From NCBI GenBank assembly GCA_030142905.1, contig JASJOG010000112.1, positions 412,501 to 476,500 of the forward strand: a DNA stretch of 64,000 bases. Reading direction: 5' to 3'. Origin of the DNA: Heliopora coerulea. Taxonomy: Eukaryota; Cnidaria; Anthozoa; Scleralcyonacea; Helioporidae. Positions 1 to 11,589 of this stretch are shown one piece after another (position 1 is the stretch's first letter; every line of letters begins with the position of its first letter). The notes beneath the pieces are model-generated. The model did not search any database. It was not told the DNA's origin and saw only the letters and a list, made by a program, of their open reading frames with translations. The position numbers were made by a program, and so were the translations under genes.

Positions 1-540
1 CCCGCACACAGTATTTTTTGTGGAGTTGGGTTGAAGCCTCACTAACTATAGACTAAACGACCAGTTTTCATACCCGTGGTGGAGAACCCTTACTGTGAAA
101 ATTGACATTAATTTTTAATTCTTGAAAAATAAGATTAAGCCTGGTTTTCACTAGCAAAATGAGCATAAGGACACATGTAAACACTGTGAGCGTACCACGG
201 TCGACTAACCTCTTTGTACTTCCCACTACAAAGAGGTTACCCAACCATGAAGTACTTAATGCGCTTGCGTATGCCCTTATGCTTATGCTGATGTAGCTAG
301 TGAAATCCTGGTCGACTTAAGTGATACTATAAGTGATTGAAGTGATTGTCACATGTTGATTCTAAGTAGTTCAATTTATGATTTAACATAGCTGTGGAAA
401 CTACGAATTTGGAATGTGTCACCAGATTGTCATTGTCGTGATCGTTTGTGTTTGTTTCAAAAAATTCATAAATCCTTTTCACTTTTTTCTTTATAAAGCT
501 AAAAGCAGCCTCCCCCCTCCTCCCGATTTTAAACCTGTAG

Positions 541-1158
541 AATTAAGAGACATAAACCCAAGTGACATTGAATGACGTGAAGCTACCAAAGACCCAATCG
601 ATGTCCTTCTAACAGTCGTCAACGACTACGAATTTTGTGCGGCTTACGGGATTTTGGGAAAACCGGTGACATCAGATTCGAGACAAAATCTGGGAAGAGT
701 TTACTTTGGTGAAATTCGAAAGAACAAAGTGGCCCTGCTGCAATCGTCTCAGGGAACTGGTGGGAAAACTGGAATGCATGCAACGTGTCTTGATGGCATT
801 GAGACACTCCTTCCAAAAGCAATTATCTCCCTCGGAGTCTGCTTCGGGATGGACAAAAGCAAGCACAAATTAGGCGATGTTTTGGTTTCGGCAAAGTTAG
901 GTACTTATGGTCCAAGTCGCATGAGCAATAACGGTTTAGAAGTATCTCGAGGAGTGGTCACGGAGTGCAATGCACGATTAAGCAGATTGTTCAACGATGG
1001 AAAGATTGGGTGGAAGACTCCACGTAATGACGCGCTCCAGCCAACTATTCATTGTGGTCTAGTTTTAAGTGGCCCGCAGCTCATCGACAACAATGATCGA
1101 AAAATAGCATTAAAACACCTGTACCCGGAAGCGATAGGGGGAGAAATGGAAGGTGAAG
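541..1158 (+). CDS. Nucleoside-phosphorylase-like (PNP_UDP) domain, main exon
   Basis: Encodes most of a purine-nucleoside/uridine-phosphorylase-fold domain. Visible family features are a Gly-rich stretch (SSQGTGGKTG), a central strand (PKAIISLGVCFGMD) followed by GDVLVS, and the C-terminal GGEMEGEG motif that holds the base- and ribose-binding Met-Glu in this family. In cnidarians and other invertebrates such domains are often fused to NB-ARC/NACHT, TPR or death domains, where they are thought to act in sensing or signalling rather than bulk metabolism; that role is inferred here. The 3' end is a strong donor (GAAG then GTAAGT at 1159), leaving phase 1. The 5' end is best placed after the pyrimidine-rich acceptor ending CCTGTAG at 540, also phase 1. 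That choice includes an in-frame TGA at 573-575; if the exon instead starts after the weak AG at 581-582, the stop is avoided. Either a nonsense allele or a misplaced boundary is possible. Confidence 0.75.
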
Positions 1159-2042
1159 GTAAGTACAAATTGAGTAAAAATGATTTAATTTATTGTGTAA
1201 ACTCATAATTTGTGCAGGGAAAAAATTAAAAGCTGTCTAATCAGTGGTTTTAACTCGGATTAATGCAAACTGTTCCTTCGATTTTATTTGGCTAAAATGG
1301 CCTGTATCTTCTAAATAATCGATAAACTTGTTTATCTGCAGATTTCCCACCCTTAAACGAACGGGAAAAAGTCGAGGGCTTATCAGTGACTTTCTATCCC
1401 CTTTCAAAGATATTAATTTTCCCGTTAAATTTGAGAGTCCAGTGCTGGAAAAATGTCTTTCAAAATGACAAGTATTCTAGTGGTTCAAATGACAAACTAT
1501 GCCATTTCCAATAATTTCAACAAAAATCTGAAAAATAACTTAAATAGTACATCGCAGTTTGATCACAAGTAGATCTATTACTGGAAATTGGTACTTTTGG
1601 CAAAGCTACAATGCTGGTGGTCGAGTTGGCACAAAATTCAAGGACTTTCAGCGACGTTGACTCACTTCAAGGACGTTCTTCGCCTGGATTTTTTAATTCA
1701 AATTCAAGTATTTCTGAGGATTTACAAAGATCAAGAGGCAGACAGAACTACAAGTTTTTGTAACTGATTTTACAGGGAGAAGCTGCTGATGAAAGATCAA
1801 GAGATTAGCGTACATTGGACGATATAAAGGAATGAACCGGCCTGTCACTGGATAGCACAATGTACCTCCCTAGCATGTGACAAACAGCAGTGCAGGGAGG
1901 TTGTGAGCGTAGCATCCTTGCTATTCGACGTCAGTCATACACACCCACACAAGCACACTGACACACAGACATTTATTGGAATCAACAAACACCACATTGC
2001 ATTCATCGATGAGTTTTAAAATTACATTTTGGCTCTTTTCAG

Positions 2043-2213
2043 GACTGTACGGCATTTGTGATCGTTTTGAAGTTCCTTGGATAGTCTGCAAGGCCGTTTC
2101 AGACTACGGAGACGGTACCAAGGATAAAAAGTGGCAACCTTTTGCAGCAGCAGTGTCAGCATCGCTTGTTCAATACGTTTTAACGAAGAATTATATTCCA
2201 AAAAGGCAGTATG
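2043..2213 (+). CDS. Nucleoside-phosphorylase-like domain, C-terminal exon
   Basis: Continues the upstream PNP exon: the split Gly codon (G|GA) joins EGEG to LYGICD, and the exon then shows the family C-terminal signature SDYGDGTKDKKWQPFAA, whose Asp is the catalytic/base-binding residue of this fold. The acceptor is pyrimidine-rich (GGCTCTTTTCAG) and the donor is TATG followed by GTGAGC. The exon is 171 bp and symmetric (phase 1 at both ends). Read alone past the donor it stops within four codons. Because the donor leaves phase 1 with a G, it can join in frame to any death-domain or kinase exon downstream; the nearest is 8.8 kb away at 11,014. Exon identity is well supported; the downstream partner is not. 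Confidence 0.8.
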
Positions 2214-2394
2214 GTGAGCTTTCTACTTGATTAATTTTATACATCATTTTGCGTGACAATGAAAACTTTGGTGGTACAAGGCTGAAAAATTTCACCCTTT
2301 CGTTGGTATACCAGCTTAAAAAGTCCACACGAGGACTAAAAGTTTATAAATCGTTGGAAACAAAACAAAGGGTGTTGAGTCTGTAGTCAGCAGG

Positions 2395-2586
2395 CAGTGG
2401 CGTAACGGAACTACTAGGGGCCCTTAGGAGATTTTCTTTCAGAGGGCCCCATCACCCTCCCTTAGTATAAACATATATTTCAAAACTTTAATCTCAATTG
2501 TTTTTACAGAGTCATCAAGGGGCCAGTTAGAAGTCGGGGGCCCTTTAGAGTTGATCTAACCCTGACCATAGTCCATTAGCCCACTG
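2395..2586. mobile_element. Short non-autonomous hAT-type element
   Basis: A 192-bp unit starts CAGTGGCGTAACGG and ends TTAGCCCACTG, imperfect hAT-style terminal inverted repeats. The flanking 8-mers TCAGCAGG (2387-2394) and CCAGCAAG (2587-2594) match at 6 of 8 positions, consistent with an old 8-bp target duplication. The interior has repeated GGGGCCC-type runs and no ORF. Confidence 0.5.
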
Positions 2587-2883
2587 CCAGCAAGTGTCCA
2601 AGTCTGGGTCTTTTTTGTTCCTGAATTCTTCCTAGGAATCTTATCATAATCGGCCATATTACTTTTCATCATCATCAAGCTTTATTTACCCACGTTATCT
2701 CATCATTACAAAACAATGCTCTTCCAGAGAGCCGTGCAATGAATAAAATTTTACAATACAATCATGAATACCCTATTATATAAAAATTACACATATTAAC
2801 AATACTAATTATTACAACATATTAATCCTATGAATAAATATCGAAGAATAATACAAGCAAGTAAGTGATAATGGAACAGAAAT

Positions 2884-3009
2884 CTAAAGACCACTTTTAA
2901 ACAAAGCAACTGACGGCTTAGTTTTGACTTCATTTGGCAGGCTATTCCACAGAACTGCACCTCGATAGCTAAAACTCTTCTTTGGAGCATCAGTTTGAAG
3001 TGTTTGGAT
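2884..3009 (-). pseudogene. LINE ORF2 C-terminal fragment
   Basis: Minus-strand translation contains KKSFSYRGAVLWNSLPNEVK followed by a stop at 2884-2886. The SFSYRGAxLWNSLP block is typical of the extreme C-terminus of L2/CR1-type LINE polyproteins, downstream of the reverse transcriptase. It is out of frame with the RT fragment upstream, so the ORF is broken. Confidence 0.7.
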
Positions 3010-3489
3010 AAAAATGTTGTTTGAGCTGCCTCTAAGGTTTTATGAATTAATTTGACAGGTGTGTTCAAATAAAGATTTTAGGCTTGTAGGAAACAAATTA
3101 TTTATGGTCTTGTAAACGTAAACCGGCAGTTGCTTAGTGCGTCTTTGATCAAGAGTTTCTCAACCACCTTAATTTAAGATGTCCGAAGATCGATGTTCAT
3201 AACCTGAATAAGTAATTATTCTACCTCACCCGTTTTGCAGTTTCTGGAATCCGTCAGAAACGAATTTTCCCAAACATCCCCACATTTCGCTACAATTGTC
3301 AAGATACTGTAGTATCAGGGCTTTATATATTCTCAATAAAGTTTGGCGGGGTAAAAGTTTACGAAGTCGTTTTAATGCACCAAGACCTGCGGAAATCTTC
3401 TTGAATATTGTACCAACTTAAGTTTGCCAACTTAGGGTCTTATTTACATCAATCCCTAAATAGCTATAGGCGTTTCCCCTTAATAGTGG

Positions 3490-4649
3490 CTAATCTTTGA
3501 CTTTGATATGAAAATTATGTTCCAATTGATTAAGTCTATGGTTTGTTCCTACTATAAATACTTCGTCCTTTTGACGTACACTGTTTATGATCCGAAAGAT
3601 ATGAGATATTTTAACTCTAAATAGTGGCTGATCTTCTACTTTAATATCAAAATCATGTTTCAATTGATTGAGTCTATGGTTACTTGCTGTAATAAGGTAC
3701 TTTGTCCTTTTGATATTTAAAGTAAGATAGTTAGCTTGTAGCCACGTCTGCACCATTTTTAAATCTCTATTAAACCTAAGTTGTAGTGTTTCAGGCTCGA
3801 AAGCTGTAAAACATGTATCATCTGGATACATCGTAACAGAGGATGAGAAAGGGCAGGCTTGAAGATCATTAACATAGAATAAAAATAATAAGGGCCCAAG
3901 CACAGAACCTAGGGGCACTCCACAGATAATTGGAAGACAACTAGAAAGAGAACCGTTTACGTACGTACACTGTTTACGATCCGAAAGATATGAGGTTAAC
4001 CAGAGAAAGGCAAGAGGTGTACTCCATAGAGTTTAAGCTTTTCAAGTAAAATCTGATGGTTGACCGTATCAAAAACTTTCTTTATATCCAAACTAGTACA
4101 ACGTTAAGTATACCATTATCGATATTTAAATACCAATTATTCGTGGCTTCAAGTAAAGCTGTATGGGTTGAATGCATTGGTCTAAAACCATGTTGAGAAT
4201 CTTCTAGAAGATCATTTTCAATTAAATAAATATAAAGCTGGCTGAAAACAATCTTCTCCACTATTTTACTAATGATTGGTAGAACAGATACAGGCCTGTA
4301 GTTATTTGGATCAGAGTTAGTATTTTCCTTATACATTAAGAAACTCGTTCAATTTTAATAGTCATCCGGAAATATACCACTTCTAATTGACAGATTTATA
4401 ATAAATGTTAACAATGGTGTTTTATTTGGTGCAGCTTCTTTATATAGTCAGCAAGAAATTCCATCAAGGCCACCTCGTTTTTTTAGTGGTAATGACAGTC
4501 TTAATTTATGAATAGCGCTGTTATTGGTTTCTTTAATAGAAAAGCTGTGTTGAGCAGGGGTGATATATTCTATAAAAGTAGCATCCTTCGTGGGAATGTC
4601 GTTTACTAATCGTGGCCCTATTTGCGTAAAGTGGTGATCTAATACATCA
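3490..4649 (-). pseudogene. LINE reverse transcriptase remnant
   Basis: Three minus-strand fragments run in order. At 4649-4448, ISDVLDHHFTQIG and KKRGGLDGIS are the usual pre-RT spacer. At 4336-4082, DPNNYRPVSVLPIISKIVEK and QHGFRP are RT finger motifs. At 3918-3490, PLGSVLGPLLFLFYVNDL precedes YPDDT. In active elements the catalytic loop is YADD, so the Ala-to-Pro change at the active site is notable beside the frameshifts between fragments. The 5' edge is the target duplication of the hAT insertion at 4650-4657. Confidence 0.8.
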
Positions 4650-4657
4650 CTTATTTC

Positions 4658-6622
4658 CAGGGGCGTACCTAGCAAGGTGTGTGTGGGGTATTATACCCTT
4701 CTACATTTTGGTGAACTGGTCGGTAAAACGCCAGTCTGTCGGTAAAGCACGACTTCCGTCGGTAAAGACCGTAGGTATAACCAGAAATTGAGAAAACCGT
4801 GAAACTTAAACCTGTCGTCGGGTAATTTGTTCGTGTTTTCAGATGATTTTAAAAATTCATAGTTCGGAAATTAGACTTTATTGAAAATCGAAAGTATTGT
4901 TTACATTCTTGGGCTGGAAATTAAGTTAAATTTAGCCGGAATTAAGCTATTTGATTGTTTCGAGAGCTGAAAAGGGAAAACACCAGGAAAATGAGGATAA
5001 ACGATCTTTCCTTCGGGTTTACGCATTGGTTAAATGCGTAAAAACGTTTTCCCACGATAAAATATTTTATCTTGAATTTTCTCCATCACACCTACACCTT
5101 TCCCACGGATTGTTTAAAGTTCGGGTAATCAGTTTCCGAAATTTTTCACGATCTGATAGTCTGATTCCGCATTTAAACGGAAAGTCATCCAGCTGGCGAA
5201 ATGTCTCCAAAAAGGCGTAAAAACCTCTATAAGATTCGCTATATTAGTTGTTGTTTAGGAGAAACTGACGACCTGAATATGAATAGAAATTCGTAAATTG
5301 TACATAATGACTGTTTTATGGAAGTGAACATTTAACAACAGTATGGAATGTTTAAACATGCTGCATGAATGATTATGTTCAAACATGCAACGTAAGTTTT
5401 GCAAAATATGTTTATTGCTACTGTAAACTGGTAGTTCGGTTAACTTCCAAAATAGAACTTTTTAAAAACGTTCGAAAATAAAAAACTGCCATCATTTTAA
5501 AAATTTGTAACAGCAATTTTGTCTTGACCACTGATCAGTATGTCCAGTGGACCACCCAAGGTGGGGCGGTGGAATTAGGGGGCTTAAGCTCCTCCCTTAC
5601 CAGCCACATAAAGATGTCTATTTGCGTCAACGAAACAAAAAAATTAAAAATGTAACGTAAAATCAAAAGGAAACAGCGTAGGTGCTACGATGCCTCTAAC
5701 AGACGATCGTGAAATGTTATAATTTGTCTGTCACCTTACTGTTGTGTTGTGTATAAAGACAGTCAAGTCTTAATCAGACAGTCCAACCATCCCAATCTCG
5801 TTGGGATTATTCCGATTTTGAATGGAAATTCCAAATCTCGACCTATTTGCTGTCGTTATTGGAAAAATCGCGATTTCGACATCTGCTTCAAAGAACAACA
5901 AGTCTAGGAAGATATTTTCGTCATATTCTATGGCTAGTAGAGCAATAGATTTTTCGGATACCCAGTTCAAAATGTCGCTAGTAGTAGACAAGTGGCCGAA
6001 ACGAACAGGATTTAATCTAGAGTGGTTGTCTTTTAATACGTAAGTAATATCCGGTTCTTCGAACTTCGTCTTGATGAATATATCTCGGTCTGAGGAATTA
6101 CGATACTTTGTCTTTCAGTACTGCAGTATTTTTTAATTAAAAAACAAGTGCAAAATAACTATAAGTGTACGAAGCATTTTTCTCAAAAATTATCCTCTTA
6201 GGTTCCTAGAAATGGTGTTTCAAGGCATCAAGATTTGAAAATTTTCTTGGAGGAGCAAGCGCCAACACCCCCCTTTTCAAATACAGATTTGTCTCGATCC
6301 TTTGATTGGACAGTCTGCTCAATGGCGCAATTGGCCTCGTAAAGACTGAAATGTAATTATTTCTGGGAGAGAATGACGGAAAAGCTTCCATGTGGAAGCT
6401 GATTTAACGTTTCTAGCCCTTCCTGACAAAAATCGCGGGTGCGCCGTTGAGTATGTCACTTTTTTAGGCACTCCTGAATCTTGACCACTGGGAATAAACG
6501 GATCGATGATCCCTTTGACTCTGGGATTTTATTTATTTCTGTTGGTAAAATGAGAACTGGACAGTACACGCACCCCACCCCCCACCCCCCTCCTCACCCA
6601 AAATTGGCACGGTACGCGACTG
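4658..6622. mobile_element. hAT-type insertion inside the LINE, no recognisable transposase
   Basis: Left end CAGGGGCGTACCTAGC and the reverse complement of the right end (CAGTCGCGTACCGTGCC) form hAT-type inverted repeats. The target 8-mers are CTTATTTC (4650-4657) and CCTATTTC (6623-6630), 7/8 identical. Removing the insertion joins the LINE codons for AFSSE and ISDVL in frame, which proves the insertion order. Just inside the left end, a roughly 22-bp unit with core GTCGGTAAA is repeated three times (4718-4785), like subterminal transposase-binding repeats. A nested CAGTGG...CACCCA block near 5,540 suggests a second element inside. Short ORFs at 4951-5220 (+) and 5770-5991 (-) recur in the second copy at 39.9-41.6 kb but match no family I recognise. 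Confidence 0.7.
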
Positions 6623-6630
6623 CCTATTTC

Positions 6631-7830
6631 ACTTGAGAAAGCATAAGTTACATCCCCAATACTAATATTATCTGTCTCTGCGTAATAGGGATTTTCCCCA
6701 TAATCATGTTCACCCTTTTCCAAGAGTCCCTGGTATTACCTACGGTTTCTTTGAAATAATTATTATAATACCCAACCTTTGCACATTTAAAACTATCGTT
6801 AACTTTGATTCGAGTAAGTTTATACTTCAGCCAATTATCTCTTCTCTTATCATTCGTTGCTGTTTTCTTAATATTATCCCTCTCAAACATTAATTTCTTT
6901 AGTTCAAGCGTTAACCAAAGAGAATGGTTAATTCGGATTTTCCTTTTACGGACTGGCGCATGAGCATCTGATATGTTTTGGAAAGTACTTTTTCAAATTT
7001 GCCAGGCACAATTTGGATTACTTTCGTATTGAATAATATGCCATGGAGCTAAGCTAACGTCATAGCTAAAGGCATCTCCATTAAAATTTCTAAATTTCCT
7101 GCTAATAACAATCGTAGCACTCCGTTTAGAGATAGAGAATTTTCGAATCGCATATATGAGATAATGATCGTTTATTCCCAGCTGACAGATTCGAGAATGA
7201 GCGTACATATTGGGATTATTAGTTATAAATAAATCTATTGTAGTTGCAGTATTTTTAGTTACACGAGTGGGTTCAATAATAGTCTGATGATATTGATATA
7301 AATTATAGATTTCCATTAAAAGTTTAATGTGTGGTTCAAAGGATAGAGGCACCTACATCACAATTTAAAATTCCTAATAATGTTTGTTTCAAGACCAAGC
7401 AATTCTAATCTTTTAGTAAGAGGTTCAAAAGTTGTCATACTATCTGACGTGGAGGCAGGAGGCCTATATCAGGTACCAACAATAAAAGGCTTGGACTTGG
7501 GCTTTGTTACCTTGATACAAAGCCGTTCTATTTGGTCGACAACAAGCACACAAATAAGCTCATAATTTATTGTAGTTCTGAAGTAAAGTGCCACACCTCC
7601 ACCGTGCCTATTACTATCTTTTCTTTCTAAGGTGTAACCAGGAATCGTAATTTGTCTGTCAAAAATGGATTGATCTAAACGAGTTTCATTTATCGCAAGA
7701 ATATCGATACTTTTCGTATTCATGTAAACCGGTAATTCGCCGCTATGTACAGGCAGACTAGTAATATTTAAGGATGCAATTTTAAATCCTTAAGAGTTGG
7801 GAATTTCTTGCAATAATGTTCTGTTCAGAG
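6631..7830 (-). pseudogene. LINE endonuclease (APE-type) and linker remnant
   Basis: Minus-strand fragments give, in order, SIDILAINETRLD with the metal-binding Glu of the exonuclease-endonuclease-phosphatase fold, RHGGGVALYFR, TTIDLFITNN, and LGINDHYLIYA, the place of the terminal Ser-Asp-His motif with Asn for Ser. The linker follows, with DNWLKYKLTRIKVN and YYNNYFKETVGNTRDSWK. Frames change between fragments, so it is not intact. The same region is present at about 41.6-42.8 kb with many substitutions. Confidence 0.8.
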
Positions 7831-8390
7831 TTTCATTGATCACTTATAATTTGTTAAAACTTTGTAAATTACTTTCATTGTCAGAATGAGTACTTAAAAA
7901 ACATGAACTAGAATCAGAATCATCAATCGTAAAAGATAAAAAATTTTCATTAAGATTAAGATTTATCGCATTACTTGGGCTTGTAGATTGAAAGTCATCT
8001 AAGGCCTCAGAAGATGGTGAATTAAGTGGAAATGAGAGGTTTCTTCGTTAGAAAATTTTGAGATCTAGGTCTATTAGATCTATTCTTACTGGTACTGCTG
8101 TTTGGCTTTAATGCCTTCAAGATATTCATTGAGAGATATGCACTACCTTTCCTATTTAGGTGCAGTTTACTACCATTTAGCCAGGAATCATGAAGCCAAA
8201 AATTGAGAAATTATCATCCCATACTGCAATGCTATCATCCATTAATTTTCATTAATTTCGCTATCTATCGATGAATAGATAGCGAGTAGCACAGCCAAAC
8301 AGAATGCAGCATTTGCAATAGTACTCGATTAAATTTCTACTAACTACTGTTAGGGTGGTTATTTAATGGCAGCAGGTCGGGTTGACATCA

Positions 8391-9000
8391 CGAATGTTTG
8401 AAAATGGTCGCTCTGTTTGGCAATTTGTCCGACATAATGATAGTTTTGTGGGGAATTAATCCGACAGTGCATGGAGATTTATCGGAACGAAATGTTTCCA
8501 TCCTTAGTTACGTGAGAGAATGGGAGCGGTATGGTTAGGGTTAGTGAAAACAATGGTGACCATGAAACAGCAATCGAATACCATCACAAAGCGCTGAAGG
8601 TTGCCCAAGAACAAGGAGACGAAATGCAAGAACGGAGAGAGTACCAAGGGTTACAGAAGATGCTTATCGCGACCTCCCTCAGTCTCAAAAGTCAGCTACA
8701 TGGGCCCAGGAATCGTCAAAGATAGAAAGGCGAATAAATCGAATCAAGAAGCTCTCCGGACGATTGCTCCAAAACAAAGCTCTAAGTGTGAGGTTTTTCT
8801 TAGAAATAGAAACACTCACTGTTGAGAGTCAAGACCGTAATTAATGGATGTGGGAGGAGTACGATAACCCTAATGTTTGAAAATGTTAGTTCTGTGAGGC
8901 GATTTGTCCGACAAAATACTGGTTTTATTGGGCAATTTGTCCGAACGGACATGGAAATTTGTTGGGCCAAAGTATTTCCAGCCTTATTTAGATGAGAAAA
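8391..9000 (+). repeat. Direct repeat pair flanking a TPR remnant
   Basis: About 130 bp starting ATGTTTGAAAATG and containing two near-copies of ATTTGTCCGAC is present at roughly 8391-8520 and again at 8871-9000, diverged. The TPR-encoding stretch lies between them, so this looks like an old tandem duplication of a TPR exon with its intron flanks. Confidence 0.6.
8543..8725 (+). pseudogene. Tetratricopeptide-repeat exon remnant
   Basis: Translation shows one clear TPR: GDHETAIEYHHKALKVAQEQ followed by GDEMQERREYQGLQK, matching the GD-x-x-x-A-I-E-Y-H-x-x-A-L-x-I-A consensus of TPR arrays in cnidarian immune-type proteins. Only one and a half repeats remain before a stop at 8723-8725, and the +2 frame stays open to about 8840 with a charged, coil-like sequence, suggesting a frameshift. 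No usable splice junction is obvious apart from an AG before GTTAGTG. PNP and TPR domains are commonly fused in this kind of animal, so it may be a leftover of the PNP gene upstream; that link is inference. Confidence 0.55.
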
Positions 9001-9149
9001 TAAGCAATATAACAGTTGCAACATCCTCAGTTTGTGATACAGCCACTTCGCAAGTGAGAAGCCTTTTATATTCTCCAAGTGCCCAACCTATTACCGATAA
9101 CGAGCATGAACCAACCCCGTTGCTAAAGGCTGGAGCCGAGCCTTGAGAA

Positions 9150-11000
9150 TAATGGCATCTCATTAATGGCTACCGAAGGCTATAATCCCAACGTTATCAG
9201 GATGTCAAGAAACAACGCCCTTTTCGTTGGGCAGAATTTCTTACGTACCCGCATTATTTGAACCCTAGTCACCTTCCCACAGGTATATTCTGAGCTCACA
9301 GTTAGGCATCCGGCAACGTCCCTTGTCGGTGAAATTGTTACACTGGTTACCCTCCCACCATGTCAGGCATCTGACAACATCCTTTGTAACTCAGTCGGTA
9401 GAGCAGTTACCCAACCAATTACCTACTGACCATCTAAATACTGAAGTCGCCGCCAAGCATCCGGCAACGTCCTTTGTAACTCAGTCTGTGGACATCCACA
9501 TTAGGTTTCCAAGGTCGTGGACAGGATTTTCGCCGTATGTCAAAAGTTTCCTCAGCAGATCTTGGTTGAATCTTTCTCTGAGGGACTTCGCTCCGTTCTT
9601 GGTCAATTTAATGTCACTTCTTCAATTTTCATCTCCAGTTTTAATGATTTAAAACACCTAAGATAAATTTCCAAGCGCATTAATGCAGTTAATTACACGC
9701 CAGTAATTTTGTCCCAACAGCTAGTGAAGTGACTCTCTTGTACCGTCCACGAGCCGAACTGCAAGCCTTGTTTACATGAGCCTAAAAAATTTCCGAAAGG
9801 TATTTTTGATAGCTGGAAAAAAGCAAATAAGTAAGATATAAATTAAATTTTTCCACAAGTTTCTTTGTTTGTTTACCACCACCGGCGTGATAGCAAATGG
9901 GGAACTGAGTTTAGTATAAAAATGTACCCTTTGCCCAACACAACATAGCTAAAGAGTCGAGAAGTTGACGACGGCAAACTTTATGTTGAAGGACTATCGA
10001 ACAAACTCTTTGAAAAGGTCGATCTGAGTTCCCCCCAAAGCAGTCTGGTCTAAGTACATACCTGGCTCGATGAACTATCTCGGCTCAATACAAGGGACTT
10101 CAGCGTACGAACTGAAGTGTGACCGAGTGTGCAAATGAGCCACAAAGATAGAATAGTACTTAAGTACATAAAAGCAAAATCTGTAATCGTTTAGGACAGT
10201 AAAGAAAAGAAGGTATAACAACCTGACAGGCCTTGTTGAACTTATACCCGGGTTTACGACAGAACGAGAAAACAACTAGGCGGAAAAACGCACTCATCAT
10301 AATAATTTTGTCTTTATGAATTTGATGCTATAATTACACAGCTTTCTATCAGTTACTATCTTAACAGTAGCACTTGGTACATGTCGCAGCTTTGTTCTCT
10401 TGCATCATTTTTGAAGTTACTCCAGTCCGGTCACCAGGATTTTTTCATGCTAAAATTTCAGGCCAGCTTACCAGGCACCCCGCTTCGCTCAAGTGAGATT
10501 TCGGCTTAGTTCGCCCGCGTTCAAATGTAAAGAGATTTTTTTTATTCGCAAGCGAAATTAACTCTTTCATGCATGCCGTTGCTGTACAGCAACAAATAAC
10601 AATAACAGAGCCAATGAAAGAACATAGCAAAAACACGAGCACACGGGGAAAAAAAATAATTATGCATGAAAGGGTGAAATAAACAGGGGCTTCGATCAGC
10701 CGGACCAGCCTGACTTACCAGATTCACGTAAATAATCCTTGAGAAGACGTTTTAAGGTGAACGAGAGAAAATACAATCGAGAAAATCAATCGTGTAGCTA
10801 CAGGTTTGGGAGGAAAATTGGAAAGAAATTTCAAGATTTTAGAAAAACGTTTTTGAAATAGAAAGGAGTTCTGTTTCTGGTTTGGTTGTTGACCACCTTA
10901 ATCCAGCTTTTCGGGCAATTTTTAATCTCACTTCTTTCCCATCAAAAACTTATTAGATCGCCTTCAGTTAAACAGTAGCTGCGGTTAAATTGTCTTATGT
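9150..11000. other. No gene seen
   Basis: AT-rich intron-like sequence. A degenerate duplicated block with core CATCCGGCAACGTCC lies at 9305-9500. Nothing coding is supported. It would be the distal part of the intron between the PNP exons and the 11-kb death-domain exon if those are joined. Confidence 0.5.
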
Positions 11001-11013
11001 TTCATTTTGATAG

Positions 11014-11324
11014 GATTGCGAGTGAAACAAGCGCCACCAGAACATTTGAAATTGGAAGAGATTGAGCGAATTGCAGTTGAAATTTCAAGAAGATGGAAGA
11101 GCGTAGCCTACCTGACAAATAAATTTGATAAACCAGAGATTGACAATTTAAGTTGTTCCAGAGTAAATGAAGACGAAAAAGATAAGGCTCGAGAGATGCT
11201 TTCCATGTACTATGATAGAGGGGGAACTAGACAAAAGCTAGCCGAAGTTCTTGAGGAGATTAACCTAGTCCTTCTTTCTCAGAAAGTTCGGTCTGGAGAT
11301 TTTATCGACGACGAAGATGATTAG
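11014..11324 (+). CDS. Death-domain terminal exon (copy 1)
   Basis: After an acceptor (TTTCATTTTGATAG) the exon reads LRVKQAPPEHLKLEEIERIA and then a death-domain pattern: an early Trp (ISRRWKSVAYLTNKF), IDNLSCSRVNEDEKDKA, ML-x-MYYDRGGTR and QKLAEVLEEI, in the spacing of helices 1-6 of the death fold. It ends in an acidic tail (DDEDD) and a TAG, with no donor before it, so it is a last exon. The acceptor is phase 1 (G|GA), matching the donor of the PNP exon at 2213. Death domains recruit signalling partners by homotypic binding. The same QAPP/APDRL lead and GGTR motif recur in the copies at 45, 53 and 62 kb. Confidence 0.75.
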
Positions 11325-11589
11325 TGCACAGATTTCAAGTATTCAATTTGTTTTTAGAAATACAACTTAACTCAGTCATAACTCTCAATGAAATCTTTAA
11401 AATTGTTTAGTAATTTTTTGTCTTTCGTCAAATTTTAAGATTAGCATGTATAACCGTGCACCATACACAGCACATACAGTAATGTCGCGAGCGAGGATCC
11501 AGGCAGGAATCTCAATTTCAGAACAAATATTAATGCCCAGCAAAGTACACGCAATAAGGCCACGATTTGTAAAAGAAATAAGTTTATTA

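Larger units (their letters stand above)
2665..8262 (-). mobile_element. L2/CR1-like LINE, copy 1, split by a hAT insertion
   Basis: On the minus strand the order is endonuclease (about 7.8-7.0 kb), linker (6.9-6.6 kb), reverse transcriptase (4.65-3.5 kb) and a C-terminal block ending at 2884, followed by a 3' end containing an AATAAAGCTTGATGATG-like tail near 2,670-2,700. This is the domain order of an APE-type non-LTR retrotransposon. The element is interrupted at 4658-6622 by a hAT-type insertion with an 8-bp target duplication; across it the LINE reading frame resumes without loss. Frameshifts and stops make it inactive. The part from about 4.9 to 8.26 kb is duplicated at 39.86-43.79 kb. 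Confidence 0.8.

Noticed and set aside
3490..4649. Reading the LINE RT as an active gene
   Set aside because: Catalytic YADD is YPDD and several frame breaks are present.
9360..9420. tRNA-like CTCAGTCGGTAGAGCA
   Set aside because: A-box-like only; no B box or pairing arms, and part of a degenerate local repeat.
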